Part shown: positions 1-9,400 of the stretch, piece after piece
Position numbering within the stretch: position 1 is the stretch's first letter
Layout of the letters: each line of letters opens with the position of its first letter
NCBI GenBank assembly: GCA_905373305.1
Contig: CAJPSM010000005.1
Location: 1-34,695 of the forward strand
Length of the DNA stretch: 34,695 bases
Direction of reading: 5' to 3'
Source of the DNA: an uncultured Streptococcus sp.
Lineage (GTDB): Bacteria; Bacillota; Bacilli; Lactobacillales; Streptococcaceae
Notes under the pieces: generated by a model
Database searches by the model: none
What the model was told of the DNA's origin: nothing
Seen by the model: the letters and a program-made list of their open reading frames with translations, nothing else
Position numbers and translations under genes: made by a program

Positions 1-229
1 GAACATAGAAAATCAAAAAGATAATAAAGCCAATCGCAACCTTCTTGAGACTATTGATAAACTCCTGATCACGGGCTTTCTGAGCCTCTAATCGTTCAGG
101 GTCAGAATCTCCTTCAGAAGCGAAATAGTCTCGTTCCGCTTTCATTCTGGTTTTTCTGATTAACACATATTCATCAAACGCTTGCTTCTTACGTCCAAAA
201 AATCCTAATCCATCGTTTTTGCGTGACAT
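1..229 (-). CDS. N-terminus of a T4SS membrane protein, truncated by the window edge
   Basis: The frame reads from ATG at 229 off the left edge, giving 76 residues. The first 63 are charged and probably cytoplasmic. From about residue 64 a hydrophobic segment (VAIGFIIFLIFYV) starts and is not complete. The start lies 17 bp after the VirB4 stop, behind an AAGGAAAGAATG-type ribosome-binding region, so it is the next gene of the prgI-virB4 operon. In Gram-positive conjugation operons the gene after virB4 usually encodes a membrane-anchored peptidoglycan hydrolase (lysozyme-like and CHAP or NlpC/P60 domains). That identity is inferred from position only, because no catalytic part is in the window. 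Confidence 0.75.
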   Translation of the reverse strand, partial: MSRKNDGLGFFGRKKQAFDEYVLIRKTRMKAERDYFASEGDSDPERLEAQKARDQEFINSLKKVAIGFIIFLIFYV

Positions 230-246
230 TCTTTCTTCCTTTCTGA

Positions 247-2196
247 TTACTGGAGCCCGCCATAGCGTTCTATTTCAGGGGCTAACAACTGCTGGTTAAA
301 GACAATATTTCCTACACTGGAGATATTCATGAACAGCTGGCCTTTTCTTAGTCGTGGTAAAGTTTCCAATTCTGATTGGTTCATAGATCCCGATAGCGCA
401 TTGGCCAAAAGCGGCACACTGGTATCATCCGTTTGAGCAAATACTCGATACTGCATCAATCCAAAGATACGTTGAACTGCTGTCACATACGGATCCTTAA
501 AAGTAGCACTTCCTGACTCAAAGAGGATGCCTCGAAGGGAATTTACCGACAAGACCACGCCAGCAAAGTTCTCACCCATCGAGTCAATAATATCTGCCAG
601 CAGTTTTACGCTGCTTTCATACTTAGGATTTATGAGCGTTTGTGCTTCAGAAATATTAACAATATAGTGAGGCATATCCATCTCATTTTTATCAGGTGAA
701 GCCTTCAGGGTCTGCTTGCATCGTTTCCCGTGGTTAACAATATCAGCCGAGACCAGGGATAAAACAGAGAAAATCTGCGCATTCAGCAAGTTTGGCATGG
801 CTTTGAGTCCTGACAGGTCAAAGGTCACAACCTGCTCTCTTGAAATATCCTGAAATTCGGTTGTCCCTTCAAACATATCCGCATTGGTTGTCAGAAGCTC
901 ATTAAAAGTATTGTAAATACGATTAACAGAGCTTAGTTCAATCTTATTGGTATGTTTTTTACTCTGAAGCTTATCTTGATAGTCTTCTACATACATCACA
1001 AAGTCAGACAGAATAGGGTACTCATCCGTGACAAGTTCAGTTGCCTTCAGCTTTTCAGGGGTCAGGGTAGGATTACGAGCCCAGAGACCTTCCTCAATAT
1101 AGAATTCGTTTAAAATTTGGCCAAGAGTAGTCAAGTCATCTCTAGTAGCTTCATCGTTTAACAGCTTGAAAATATTCTTGAGCTTCTCAATATGCAAGTT
1201 ATATGATTTCTTCTTGTCTACCTCAGTTCCTTCTTCATTCGTTACGGTTGGGAAGACCTGAAAGATATTGATCCGATTGGCCTCACCTGAGAGATCTAAG
1301 ATCAGTCCGTGTTGTTTACGGGTCTGATCGAGAAACGTGCCATTGGCATCAAAATTACGAATAAAATTCCCTTTGGCATACAGGCCATCAGTATGTTTGA
1401 GAAGGAAGGAGCGCTGGCCCATTTTAGGGTTACCAGAGATAATCATGAAGGAACGGGTTCGACGCTCATCCCGTTCTAAAAAGTTAAAGTTGACAGCTCC
1501 TCGAGTCGGCGTCCACCCGAGATAGACGCCTCGCTGATCTTCCAATTTGGTATGATTGAAGAAATAGCCACCTGCCAGATCATGAGGCTTAACAGGAATG
1601 CCTCGACGACGATTAGGAAGGTCAATCTGATATTGAGCTGGAATAAACGGAGCATGGTATTCAAAGTCTAATTCACCTGAGAGGATGGTTGATTTGAAGT
1701 TAGAGGTCTTATCCTTGATGTCCTCAACTTTGCGGAAGAGCCCTTCTTTCGTTGAGGCGGGCACAAAAATTCTCACATACATCCCCAGTATAGAAATATT
1801 CTTCTTCGTAATTTCACGGTTCAGTTCCTGCAAGTCCTTGATTTCATCTAACTCTTTCTGGTTATCCGTAAGCTTACTATTGCCAGTAATACGGGTTGAT
1901 TTCTCCTCGATGGAGTCCGTAATCTCTTGACGAATGACCTTACTGTTTTCTCGGTAGATAGAAAGGAAAGCCTGTGTTCCAGGAATGAGCATCAGATCAG
2001 ATAACCAGAACCGATCCAAGTCTTCTGACGGATATTCATAGAAATGAAGCACGGTATGGCAGCCGTCTCCACTCGTCCAATAGCGGTCATTTCTAGCAAA
2101 ATCAATATTCCCTTGAGGTTGGATTTGGCTGAGAAAGGCTAAGTCATAGCCATCTGCTTTCAGTTGACGTTGGCGGCGTTTTGATAATTCTGGCAT
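247..2196 (-). CDS. virB4: VirB4-like T4SS protein with degenerate Walker motifs
   Basis: This 649-aa protein follows PrgI and a 216-aa protein in one operon and starts at ATG 2196 behind AGGAGG. Residues 1-200 resemble the N-terminal domain of VirB4/TrbE proteins, and residues 230-630 the RecA-like ATPase core. VirB4 normally powers channel and pilus assembly at the inner face of the membrane. The P-loop is at 255-263, but reads GNPKMGQRS instead of GxxxxGK[ST]: the lysine is Gln261 and the following Ser/Thr is Arg262. The Walker B strand at 511-519 reads YIVNISEAQ, with Ser516 where Asp is expected and Glu517 kept. The reading frame is otherwise intact over the full length. Family assignment is good. 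Whether it still hydrolyses ATP is doubtful. Confidence 0.82.
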   Translation of the reverse strand: MPELSKRRQRQLKADGYDLAFLSQIQPQGNIDFARNDRYWTSGDGCHTVLHFYEYPSEDLDRFWLSDLMLIPGTQAFLSIYRENSKVIRQEITDSIEEKSTRITGNSKLTDNQKELDEIKDLQELNREITKKNISILGMYVRIFVPASTKEGLFRKVEDIKDKTSNFKSTILSGELDFEYHAPFIPAQYQIDLPNRRRGIPVKPHDLAGGYFFNHTKLEDQRGVYLGWTPTRGAVNFNFLERDERRTRSFMIISGNPKMGQRSFLLKHTDGLYAKGNFIRNFDANGTFLDQTRKQHGLILDLSGEANRINIFQVFPTVTNEEGTEVDKKKSYNLHIEKLKNIFKLLNDEATRDDLTTLGQILNEFYIEEGLWARNPTLTPEKLKATELVTDEYPILSDFVMYVEDYQDKLQSKKHTNKIELSSVNRIYNTFNELLTTNADMFEGTTEFQDISREQVVTFDLSGLKAMPNLLNAQIFSVLSLVSADIVNHGKRCKQTLKASPDKNEMDMPHYIVNISEAQTLINPKYESSVKLLADIIDSMGENFAGVVLSVNSLRGILFESGSATFKDPYVTAVQRIFGLMQYRVFAQTDDTSVPLLANALSGSMNQSELETLPRLRKGQLFMNISSVGNIVFNQQLLAPEIERYGGLQ

Positions 2197-2205
2197 AAGA
2201 ACCTC

Positions 2206-2856
2206 CTATACTTTTTCGTTCATGTTGTTAAATTGCTTTATAATCTGGATTTTCTTTGTCTTCGTCACTTCCTGTGGAACAAAGTCATTATTCCCGTAAG
2301 TCTTAGCCTTACGCACTAACTCATCAAGTTCTGATGTCGTTGGAGCAAAGAGCCAGAGTATAAACTCTGTATTGTAGATTTCCTGTTGGATGTTTTCCTC
2401 GGTTTGGATTTGGGAGATTAACCATTCTTCACGGTCTTTCAATTGCAAGTAACGTCTTTCTTCAGGAAGCAACCTCGCTTTCTCCTGACGAACCTGACTC
2501 AGATGATGCCTAAGATCCATAATCTGCGTATCCGTATTGGTGGGAAGTGTTGTGGTTTCCACCTGAATATCCGTATTAAAATCTGTCAGCCACTTTTCAA
2601 AATTATCCAAGGTACGGCGGATTTCATCATAAGACAGGGAGCCTAGGTCTTTGCCTGGGATTTCCAAAAACTGCAAATAGCCAAAGTCCACTAGTTCAAT
2701 GTAAGCTTTATGATTATTAATAATCTTTTTGGTATCCAGGAGCTCGACGCAGGAGTGAAGATCGAAGTATTCCTGTTTGAATTTCTTATCTTGGCGGATT
2801 TGACGCCCCAAAGGCCGTTTCTCTTGAGAAACTGGTGAGTAATGTTTTATTGCCAT
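2206..2856 (-). CDS. 216-aa conjugation protein, VirB4 N-domain-like
   Basis: The start ATG shares one base with the PrgI stop (TAATG), so translation is coupled. The stop is 9 bp before virB4. The protein is soluble, with no signal or membrane segment. It has a beta-rich first half (AYIELVDFGYLQFLEI), then a long charged helix at about 115-160 and a strand-helix end (EFILWLFAPTTSELDELVRKA). This pattern resembles the N-terminal domain of VirB4/TrbE ATPases. Together with the 649-aa protein it adds up to about 865 residues, near a full VirB4. It may be a detached N-terminal module or a separate coupling factor. I do not recognise a named family with certainty. Confidence 0.7.
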   Translation of the reverse strand: MAIKHYSPVSQEKRPLGRQIRQDKKFKQEYFDLHSCVELLDTKKIINNHKAYIELVDFGYLQFLEIPGKDLGSLSYDEIRRTLDNFEKWLTDFNTDIQVETTTLPTNTDTQIMDLRHHLSQVRQEKARLLPEERRYLQLKDREEWLISQIQTEENIQQEIYNTEFILWLFAPTTSELDELVRKAKTYGNNDFVPQEVTKTKKIQIIKQFNNMNEKV

Positions 2857-3170
2857 TAGTGTTTTTCCTCCTCTTTAGATCGTTGGTAATTGATACTGGT
2901 ATAGTGTTTACGACGGCGTCTGAAGAAAAGATACATACTCTGCCAATTCTTCTTTCCGCCGTTGGTTGGCAAAACTAAATATAGACACATGAGAGGCGTT
3001 AGGATAATAAAGGCTAACAGCTGGGGCCACTGGCTCGTCGGAAATATCTTCGTGCCAATAGAGAGAGCCACAACCGCTGAACCGCCAACAAAAACAATAT
3101 CTGCCATGAACAGTCCGATGATTTTGACTTTCGCATAGATGTCCCTAGGGACACCGTACTTTTCGTTCAT
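2856..3170 (-). CDS. prgI: PrgI/VirB3-like inner-membrane T4SS protein
   Basis: This 104-aa protein has two adjacent membrane segments (about 17-41 and 49-69), followed by the NGGKKNWQ stretch and a basic tail, as in the PrgI family encoded directly upstream of virB4 in Gram-positive conjugation operons. It is the first gene after the 45-bp promoter element at 3200-3244. In known systems PrgI/VirB3 docks VirB4 to the membrane. Size, topology and position all fit the family. No enzymatic motif is expected or seen. Confidence 0.8.
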   Translation of the reverse strand: MNEKYGVPRDIYAKVKIIGLFMADIVFVGGSAVVALSIGTKIFPTSQWPQLLAFIILTPLMCLYLVLPTNGGKKNWQSMYLFFRRRRKHYTSINYQRSKEEEKH

Positions 3171-3199
3171 ATTTTCTTCTCCTTTATCATTGATAATCC

Positions 3200-3244
3200 T
3201 AGTGTAAAGGATAATTCAAAAGCTTGCTCTAACGGGACAAGTCA
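3200..3244 (-). promoter_or_regulatory. 45-bp repeated promoter element, copy 1 (prgI operon)
   Basis: Read on the minus strand: TGACTTGTCC, then CGTTAGAGC and, after 9 bp, ATTATCCTTTACACTA. The near end is 29 bp from the prgI ATG. TTGTCC and NATTAT are 18 bp apart and could be -35/-10. Alternatively TACACT is the -10 and the upstream boxes are activator sites. Confidence 0.75.
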
Positions 3245-3348
3245 CCGCAAAAACTCTTTTCCAGCTGAAAGAGAATAGATTTTTATTAGCCATAAAGTTA
3301 TATATTTTTTTATACATTTCATTACACACTGTCTGACAAATAGGAAGG

Positions 3349-3378
3349 CAAAAAAAGAGCCTCACTCCTGAGACTCTT
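3349..3378 (-). terminator. terminator after the BRCT gene
   Basis: AGAGTCTCA-4-TGAGGCTCT (one wobble pair) followed by a T run on the minus strand. It overlaps the stop codon of the BRCT gene. Confidence 0.75.
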
Positions 3379-3646
3379 TCACGATAGTGAAGAAGGATTC
3401 TTCAGATAGAATGGTAATCTCCTGCCCTTCCTCTAACCTCTTTAAAACGGCTTCATATTTCTTAGAGCGGCGATCAGGTTTAAAGAGATCCAGTTGCTTA
3501 TGGCCCGCTACTAAAATTTGTGTTTGAGCGGACACATACCCTTGAACGATAGCTCCTCTCTCGGTAAGAAAGGCTACTGCTTCATTTCGAGTCAGTGGCC
3601 TCAAGCTTCCTGTGATGACCACCACTTTATCTTTGAGATCAATCAT
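3362..3646 (-). CDS. stand-alone BRCT-domain protein
   Basis: This 94-aa protein consists of little more than one BRCT domain. It shows the opening strand and turn KVVVITGSL, the LTRNEA helix, RGAIV, the LVAG strand and the closing helix after SKKYEAVLKRLEEGQEI, as in the C-terminal domain of bacterial DNA ligase. ATG 3646 is preferred because GGAG lies 9 bp upstream; a GTG at 3652 is the alternative. It follows the VirB6-like gene almost directly and is the last gene of that operon, with a terminator overlapping its stop. The loop between LVAG and the last helix holds QLDLF, a match to the beta-clamp-binding motif. BRCT domains bind DNA ends, phosphopeptides or partner proteins. Its role in transfer is unknown. 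Confidence 0.8.
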   Translation of the reverse strand: MIDLKDKVVVITGSLRPLTRNEAVAFLTERGAIVQGYVSAQTQILVAGHKQLDLFKPDRRSKKYEAVLKRLEEGQEITILSEESFFTIVKESQE

Positions 3647-3652
3647 AGGCAC

Positions 3653-5731
3653 TTACTCCTCTGTTTCGTCAATCTCTGCCCCTCTGATATGACTTTGGCC
3701 TTGCATTCGTTGGCCTGCCTGCTGCATCTGTTGGCTCATATAGTTCATCTGGGACATAGACTGCTGGAAGTTGCTTTTCGCAGGTGAGGGGTTTGGAGGA
3801 GTTGTTGGATCACTCACTCCCTGAAATGATGCTTCTTCTGATGGAGTTGGAGGTAACGTCGGATCCGTCACTCCGCCACTTGGTGAAAGGGAGCTTGCAT
3901 CATCTGAGAAGATCGGTTCTCCACCATATTGACCTGAAGGGTTCAAAGTATAGTCACCATCTCGACTAAATCCTGGCTCAGGGACAACGGCATCATTTTT
4001 CAGCCCCTTATAGACTGCATTTTGAGCATTTGAGGCTTTCTGATCAAGATTATCCGTCACTCCGCCCATATAATCTTTAATCTTGCCAGCTCCCTGTTTG
4101 GCCATAGCATCCGCCAAATCTACGGCATTACTTACACCGCCTTTGGCTGTATTCCAAATGCCTTGATCTCTCACAGCATTAGCAACACCACTCAAGCCAC
4201 CGCCTGTCGCCGCCAGGCTATTGCCAAGAACTTTACTACCTGTCACCACGGCACCTGGGACTTTCTTAGCCATATCTACACCGAATTGACCAGCGCCAAC
4301 CGCTCCATGAGCTAGGGCACCTGCACCAGTCGCAAAGGCATTCCCCATCATCATGGCTCCAAGAAGTTGTTGTGCGGTGTCGCTGTGACCTGTTGAGACT
4401 CCCAGCCAGCGTTCAATCATGCTCACTCCTTGCATAGCTGCAAAGAAGACTCCGATATAGACAAGCCCAGCAGCCAAACATTGTTCCCACATATTTAAGC
4501 CATCGAAGAAACCACCTGATAGTTTGGTAATAGCAGAAACAGATAGGGTAGGAAGGTCACGACAGATCTCCAGCGTCACACGCATGATGACAACTTCAAA
4601 GAAGATACCAGCGAAGGCTCCACCGATTGTCCGAAGCAGCTCTTTATACTTCTTAGAATTTGAAAGGGATGAATACCCCTGAATTGGCGAGATCATTGCT
4701 TCAATGACGATGTCAAAGACTGACTTTACAAACTTTATCGACATACTCACCAAGAGGATGATTAAAATGATATATTGCATATACATTCCAATCCAGTTGA
4801 CCTTATAGCGCAGGTAGACTGACTCAAAGGCATTTAAACCTTTAGCAAATCTATGTTCTGTGATTGTTTCGACTCCTACTTGCTCAGAATCTAACTTATG
4901 AAGGAATAATCCTTTAATTCCTTCATAGCCAAATTTTTTCTTGTATCGTTCTTGTACTTGTTTTAGCAACTCGCTATTAGTAGCTCCGTATGTAGCTCCA
5001 AAATCAATCCGAGTCGCAAAATCAGATGTGTCTCGTTTGTCTGTGCTGTCTGTAATATTATTGACAGGAGTTGATCCTTTCTTAACAGGTTTGATATAAC
5101 CATAAGAGTCCATAGGGAAGAGCTCCGTTGAAAAGTCATTATCAATCAAGACTTTCAAATCCACTACGTTATTTTTCATGGGTTGTATTGCTAGAGAAGA
5201 ATATTGTTCACTTCCTTTTGGTGCTTCACTAGAAACAGTCTGAACAGACATCGCATCTTGCGCAACAACAGTAGCTATCGAGGTCAAGGCTAGCGGCATT
5301 ACAGCTGTAACAAAGGTCACCAAAAGAAAATTGGTGATAACTCCTTTGTATTTAACAGGCTTTGTAAAGACTCCAGTTATAGCTGATACAACCAAAATTA
5401 AGCTAAACACCACAGTCCCCAGCACCTGGAAGCCTCGGAAAAACTGGCCAATAACCGTGTTAGAATCTCCCAAATAACCAAAGAGGCCAAAGAGTTTGAA
5501 CATGTTATTAAAGACATGTTCTAAGCTAGCTGTAATTTGATATAAGGCTTTACCAATCCCACCTGGAATATAAGCTATAAAAGCCATAAAAGCAGGGGTA
5601 GGCTCCAGGTAATTACTCCAGTAAGAATAAAACTGAGCCAATTTTTCTGCTTTATCGCCGCTAAGATCACCGTCAGTACTTCCAATCTCCTTCATGAGAT
5701 CAGAAAAAGTTTGGTAATTCAATAAAGGCAC
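3653..5731 (-). CDS. virB6: VirB6/TrbL-like polytopic channel protein
   Basis: This 692-aa protein has about six to seven hydrophobic segments, including residues near 105-125 (VVFSLILVVSAITG), 135-160, 315-345 and 415-440. They are split by an extracellular-type region at about 160-310. A Gly/Ala-rich membrane-proximal part follows (AMMMGNAFATGAGALAHGAV), then a disordered C-terminus from about 619 with two imperfect Pro-rich repeats (VTDPTLPPTPSEE and VSDPTTPPNPSPA) and a Gln/Met-rich stretch. This layout is typical of VirB6/TrbL proteins that form the inner-membrane channel. The annotated start is GTG at 5731, 23 bp from the promoter element. A TTG three codons later with AGGTG in front is an alternative. 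The gene is followed by the BRCT gene. Confidence 0.78.
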   Translation of the reverse strand: MPLLNYQTFSDLMKEIGSTDGDLSGDKAEKLAQFYSYWSNYLEPTPAFMAFIAYIPGGIGKALYQITASLEHVFNNMFKLFGLFGYLGDSNTVIGQFFRGFQVLGTVVFSLILVVSAITGVFTKPVKYKGVITNFLLVTFVTAVMPLALTSIATVVAQDAMSVQTVSSEAPKGSEQYSSLAIQPMKNNVVDLKVLIDNDFSTELFPMDSYGYIKPVKKGSTPVNNITDSTDKRDTSDFATRIDFGATYGATNSELLKQVQERYKKKFGYEGIKGLFLHKLDSEQVGVETITEHRFAKGLNAFESVYLRYKVNWIGMYMQYIILIILLVSMSIKFVKSVFDIVIEAMISPIQGYSSLSNSKKYKELLRTIGGAFAGIFFEVVIMRVTLEICRDLPTLSVSAITKLSGGFFDGLNMWEQCLAAGLVYIGVFFAAMQGVSMIERWLGVSTGHSDTAQQLLGAMMMGNAFATGAGALAHGAVGAGQFGVDMAKKVPGAVVTGSKVLGNSLAATGGGLSGVANAVRDQGIWNTAKGGVSNAVDLADAMAKQGAGKIKDYMGGVTDNLDQKASNAQNAVYKGLKNDAVVPEPGFSRDGDYTLNPSGQYGGEPIFSDDASSLSPSGGVTDPTLPPTPSEEASFQGVSDPTTPPNPSPAKSNFQQSMSQMNYMSQQMQQAGQRMQGQSHIRGAEIDETEE

Positions 5732-5754
5732 CTACTTTCTTTTTTAGATACCTT

Positions 5755-5799
5755 TATCATAAAAGATAATCAAGATACCCGCTCTAAGAGGACAAGTCA
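5755..5799 (-). promoter_or_regulatory. 45-bp repeated promoter element, copy 2 (virB6 operon)
   Basis: Minus strand: TGACTTGTCC, TCTTAGAGC and GATTATCTTTTATGATA, where TATGAT is the best -10 match of all seven copies. It is 23 bp from the start of the VirB6-like gene. A bidirectional terminator for the lipoprotein gene lies just upstream of it. Confidence 0.72.
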
Positions 5800-5805
5800 C
5801 CGCAA

Positions 5806-5842
5806 AAAAAGGAAGCCTCAAAATCGAGACTTCCTTTTTATA
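5806..5842 (-). terminator. terminator after the lipoprotein gene
   Basis: AAAAAGGAAG and CTTCCTTTTT arms with an inner CTC/GAG pair flank a short loop, with A and T runs on both sides, so it may work in both directions. It separates the lipoprotein gene from promoter copy 2. Confidence 0.75.
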
Positions 5843-5848
5843 ACACAA

Positions 5849-6331
5849 CTAGTCAGCTTTCCCAGTGAAATCATAAAATGCATTTCCGTCTTTATATCCT
5901 CGACGTAATTCAATTATGCGAATTGTTTTCCCACTATCCGTGAGAACAATTTGATAAAAAGCTTTATCTTCAAACTTATCAAATTCCCCAACTGCAATCG
6001 TGAAATTATCTGTACCTTTTAGCTCGTTTTCCAATTCATCTAAAGCACCTTTAAACGAGGAAGGCAATTCTTTTACTTGTTTTTCCGAAAGAACTTGAAA
6101 CTTATTCTCATTATTAGCTCCGTTAGTAATAACATGATTTTTCTTATCAAATTTCAACGTATCTCCGCCAGCTGAGAAAGGATATTCATAACCAGCTTCT
6201 TTTGAGTATCCAGTGTAACTATCCTTCAATTCTGTTTTCATAATATCTTCAGCGGATTTTTGGCCGCAGGCCACAAGGAGCACAGCCATGAAACCTAGCA
6301 ACATAACACCAAATATCTTTTTCATTTTCAT
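5849..6331 (-). CDS. small lipoprotein of unknown function
   Basis: This 160-aa protein has a classic lipoprotein signal: MKMKK, a hydrophobic core and the lipobox LVAC with the cysteine at about residue 22. AGGAG stands 8 bp before the ATG. The mature part is hydrophilic, with a predicted alpha/beta pattern, and ends in DFTGKAD. It is monocistronic: it has its own sigma-A promoter (TTGCAT, 17 bp, TATAAT at 6361-6389) and its own terminator. It therefore escapes the transfer promoter that drives its neighbours. Constitutively expressed lipoproteins of conjugative elements are sometimes entry-exclusion factors. That is inference, and no family is recognised. Confidence 0.85.
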   Translation of the reverse strand: MKMKKIFGVMLLGFMAVLLVACGQKSAEDIMKTELKDSYTGYSKEAGYEYPFSAGGDTLKFDKKNHVITNGANNENKFQVLSEKQVKELPSSFKGALDELENELKGTDNFTIAVGEFDKFEDKAFYQIVLTDSGKTIRIIELRRGYKDGNAFYDFTGKAD

Positions 6332-6360
6332 GAGTACTTCTCCTATCTTTTATTGAGTTT

Positions 6361-6389
6361 ATTATAGCAGATATATCTTATTAATGCAA
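6361..6389 (-). promoter_or_regulatory. sigma-A promoter of the lipoprotein gene
   Basis: On the minus strand TTGCAT (6384-6389) and a perfect TATAAT (6361-6366) are separated by 17 bp, about 30 bp before the lipoprotein ATG. It differs from the 45-bp element and suggests expression independent of the transfer operons. Confidence 0.75.
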
Positions 6390-6428
6390 AAGGTATATAA
6401 CTTATTATACAATTCTTTGTACCTCATC

Positions 6429-9400
6429 TTACATCACATCATCTGCAAACAGATCCTCATATTCATCCATATCCTCATACTGATAGCCGTCATAGAGAAT
6501 TTCTTCAGCTGCAGCCGCAATCATTTCAGCTGGAGAGGAGAATTGCTGGTTAGGAGACGGCTTCCCTTTTTGATAGCGAGTCGCTAATTTGGCTGTTTCC
6601 CCGCTGTTTGAGCCAATCCGATTGCTTAGTGCTCTCCGCCAGTCAATGATATTATCAAAGCTCCTCTGAGCTCCTACAGCTATTTCTTGTAGGTCAAGAT
6701 TGCGGTGCGGACTTTCCACTGGAATATCCGCAAAAGTCATAGACTGGTCAAACTCTTCCTGAAGGAACATGTATCGATACGGAAGACTGGTCTTTTCGTG
6801 CAAGAAGATTGGATCTGTTGTCACTTTACGGCCTGCATTATCCCGTCCTTTGACTCCACGCAGAATGACCGCTTCTCCCTCTTGGAGCTTGGCTAGCTGA
6901 GTTGGCGTCAGCAATTCCTGACGTGGGTTTTCAATCGCCACATTTGGATTGGCTTCATCCAAAATATTGCTAGATCTGCGGCGTTTGGTAATTGTGCGAT
7001 AGCCAAGCGCTTTACTAAAGGTTGAGTTCGTATCTTCAGACGTAGACTTGATATAAATCTGAAGCGAACAGTTATCCTTGATAGTTTTAGCTGTGTTCTC
7101 ACCATATTTATCAGTCAGCTGTTCCAAGTTTTGGATCCACAAATAGTATAAAATATTCTGTCCCAAACAGATGGAGATTTTTGTATCCATGTGAGGGATG
7201 GCAGGGATATTGGTAAACTCATCCAGAATGTGAAGGATGCGGTTCACACATTTTCTCCCAGCGGACAAAGCCAGCTCATAATTAGCATTAAAGAGCTGGT
7301 CAAGAAAGAGCGACACAATACTGTTGTACTCGGTACGATTAGGCGGTGTCACCAGGTAAATGATGGTTGGATTATCAGAGTAAATCAACTCAACATCTTC
7401 TTCCTGAAGCAAGTGACCTGCTTGTTTATCAAGCACTGTTACTTTGATAGAGTCCAGAACTGGTTTCTTGGTGTACTCATCCAAATAGATGACATTGCTT
7501 TGGTTGCGATAGACCTTTTCAGCTGAGAAACGATAAATCTCCTTTTCAAAACCAAGGCCATTATTCGGATGGTTGAAGTCAATCGTAACGAGAAATTGAT
7601 CTGGCAATTTAGGCTCAATAACATAGGTTAAATATCCTTCACCATCGACCAGAGCCGCCGCTTCCTTCACGTAGATGCCCTTACCATCCGCTGAAGAGAT
7701 GGAGACCTTAGCCGTTTGATGCGCAAATTGATTAGAGATGGCGTTAGCTGTACTAGATCGAAACTTTACGGATAAGCGACGTGGGAAACCGATAGACTCC
7801 AAATCAATCGAGTTTTTGGAGGTGAGCTTGGCGATATTGTCTTGCAAGAATAGGTTAATCCCTGACATCATGCTTGAGTAAACATTGCCCTTGGTTTCTT
7901 CAGCCGCAAAATCGGACGACCTGAAGTTGAGGTCAGCCATTTCCCGAAACTTCGAGAATTGACGTTGATTGATACTTCTCAGATTATCGAAATAAACCGT
8001 AATTTTGGATTTTTTTGTCAACTGTTGGTCTTTCATCGGGTTCTCAACTACTTCTCCCATTTCATCCACCAAGACTTCTTCAGATCCTAAGTCCGTCAAA
8101 AATTTGGCGATATTTCTAACGGTCACAGTATCCCAGGCATCAGTCTCTCCATTTTTAAAAGTCTCATTAGCTCGATCAATCAAAGCCATCGCAATCGCAT
8201 TGAAAAGAGAGATAGAAGTGTCTTCCCAATATTTAGCATTTCCGTTCCCCATACCTGGCTTAGTCTTACGGTAAATCGCTTCAGATACTGCATTGACACG
8301 AGTTTGAGTTTTTTCATAGTAGCCCTTTTTAGCGGCTGCAACCGCTAAAGCCAAAGGATTATAGGACATTGACCAATCCATGTTCTGAAAAGACAAGACA
8401 TTGACATCATAGCCACGGCGGCGCATCGTCTTATACGAGGACTGATAGTGCTCTCCTTTTGGATCCCCAAGGATCATTGAGGGTGGAATGGCTGCTCGGC
8501 TGTTAATATCCGTAGTTGTTGTAATGGCACTTTCTCCTTTTCCAGAACGGGTTGACCCAATCCCCAATAAATTAATAGGCTTATCCTCGATGTAGTAGTC
8601 CCCAGAAGGAGTCGCAAGCATGCCTAACACTCGCTCAGATTTGAGTAAATAACGGCTAAATCTGCGATTTTGCCAAAGCATTTGGGCTCCTAGAGTAAGT
8701 CCTGATAAATTTTTTCTAGTTTCATGAAGAACCGGCGCACCACCTTCACCTGGGAAGATTTCTGTCTTGTTCGGCACTTTCTTATATTGTCCGTGGACCT
8801 CCTTAACCGTCGCAAAACGATCATCTCCTTCCTCGTTGTTATTGTAACTGCGATATTGCTCGAAATTAACCCAAGCCGATTTCCAGGCAATAATCAAGCC
8901 AACAATCAAAAGCGGAAAAGTAAGAATAGGCGCTAGGACAAAGACTCGGACGTTCAGGAGATTTTGGATTAAGAGGCTGTCCGTATCAAATTCAGCCATT
9001 TGACTATTGTCTTTTAAGGTCATCACTGCAAAATAAAGATAGCGAATAGCAGCACGCAAAACCGTCACTCCATAATTAGTAGTCATAAAAGCAATCAGAC
9101 TGAAACCCAGCCCCATGAGGACTAAGCTACGGTAACTATTGAAATACAAGATTGGCTTCATCTCTTTATCAAATCGCTTTCGCTCTTGTTTAACAAAAGG
9201 CAAAAGATAGACTATCCGAAAAAGTAAATTTCCAAAGAATAAGAAAGTAAAAGCTGGGATGACCTCCACCAATCGCTTGATAAAAGTCAAGATACTGTTC
9301 AAGAACCCTCTCCAGTTAATTTTTTCTTTCCCTGTAACAATTGCTTTGACCTTATTCCATTTTTGGACAATTCTTATCTTGATAGTTGCTCTATTCTGAT

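Noticed and set aside
247..2856. Frameshift splitting one virB4 into the 216-aa and 649-aa genes
   Set aside because: The 649-aa frame has its own AGGAGG and ATG and its own VirB4-like N-terminal domain, and the spacing is a clean 9 bp. Two separate genes are more likely.
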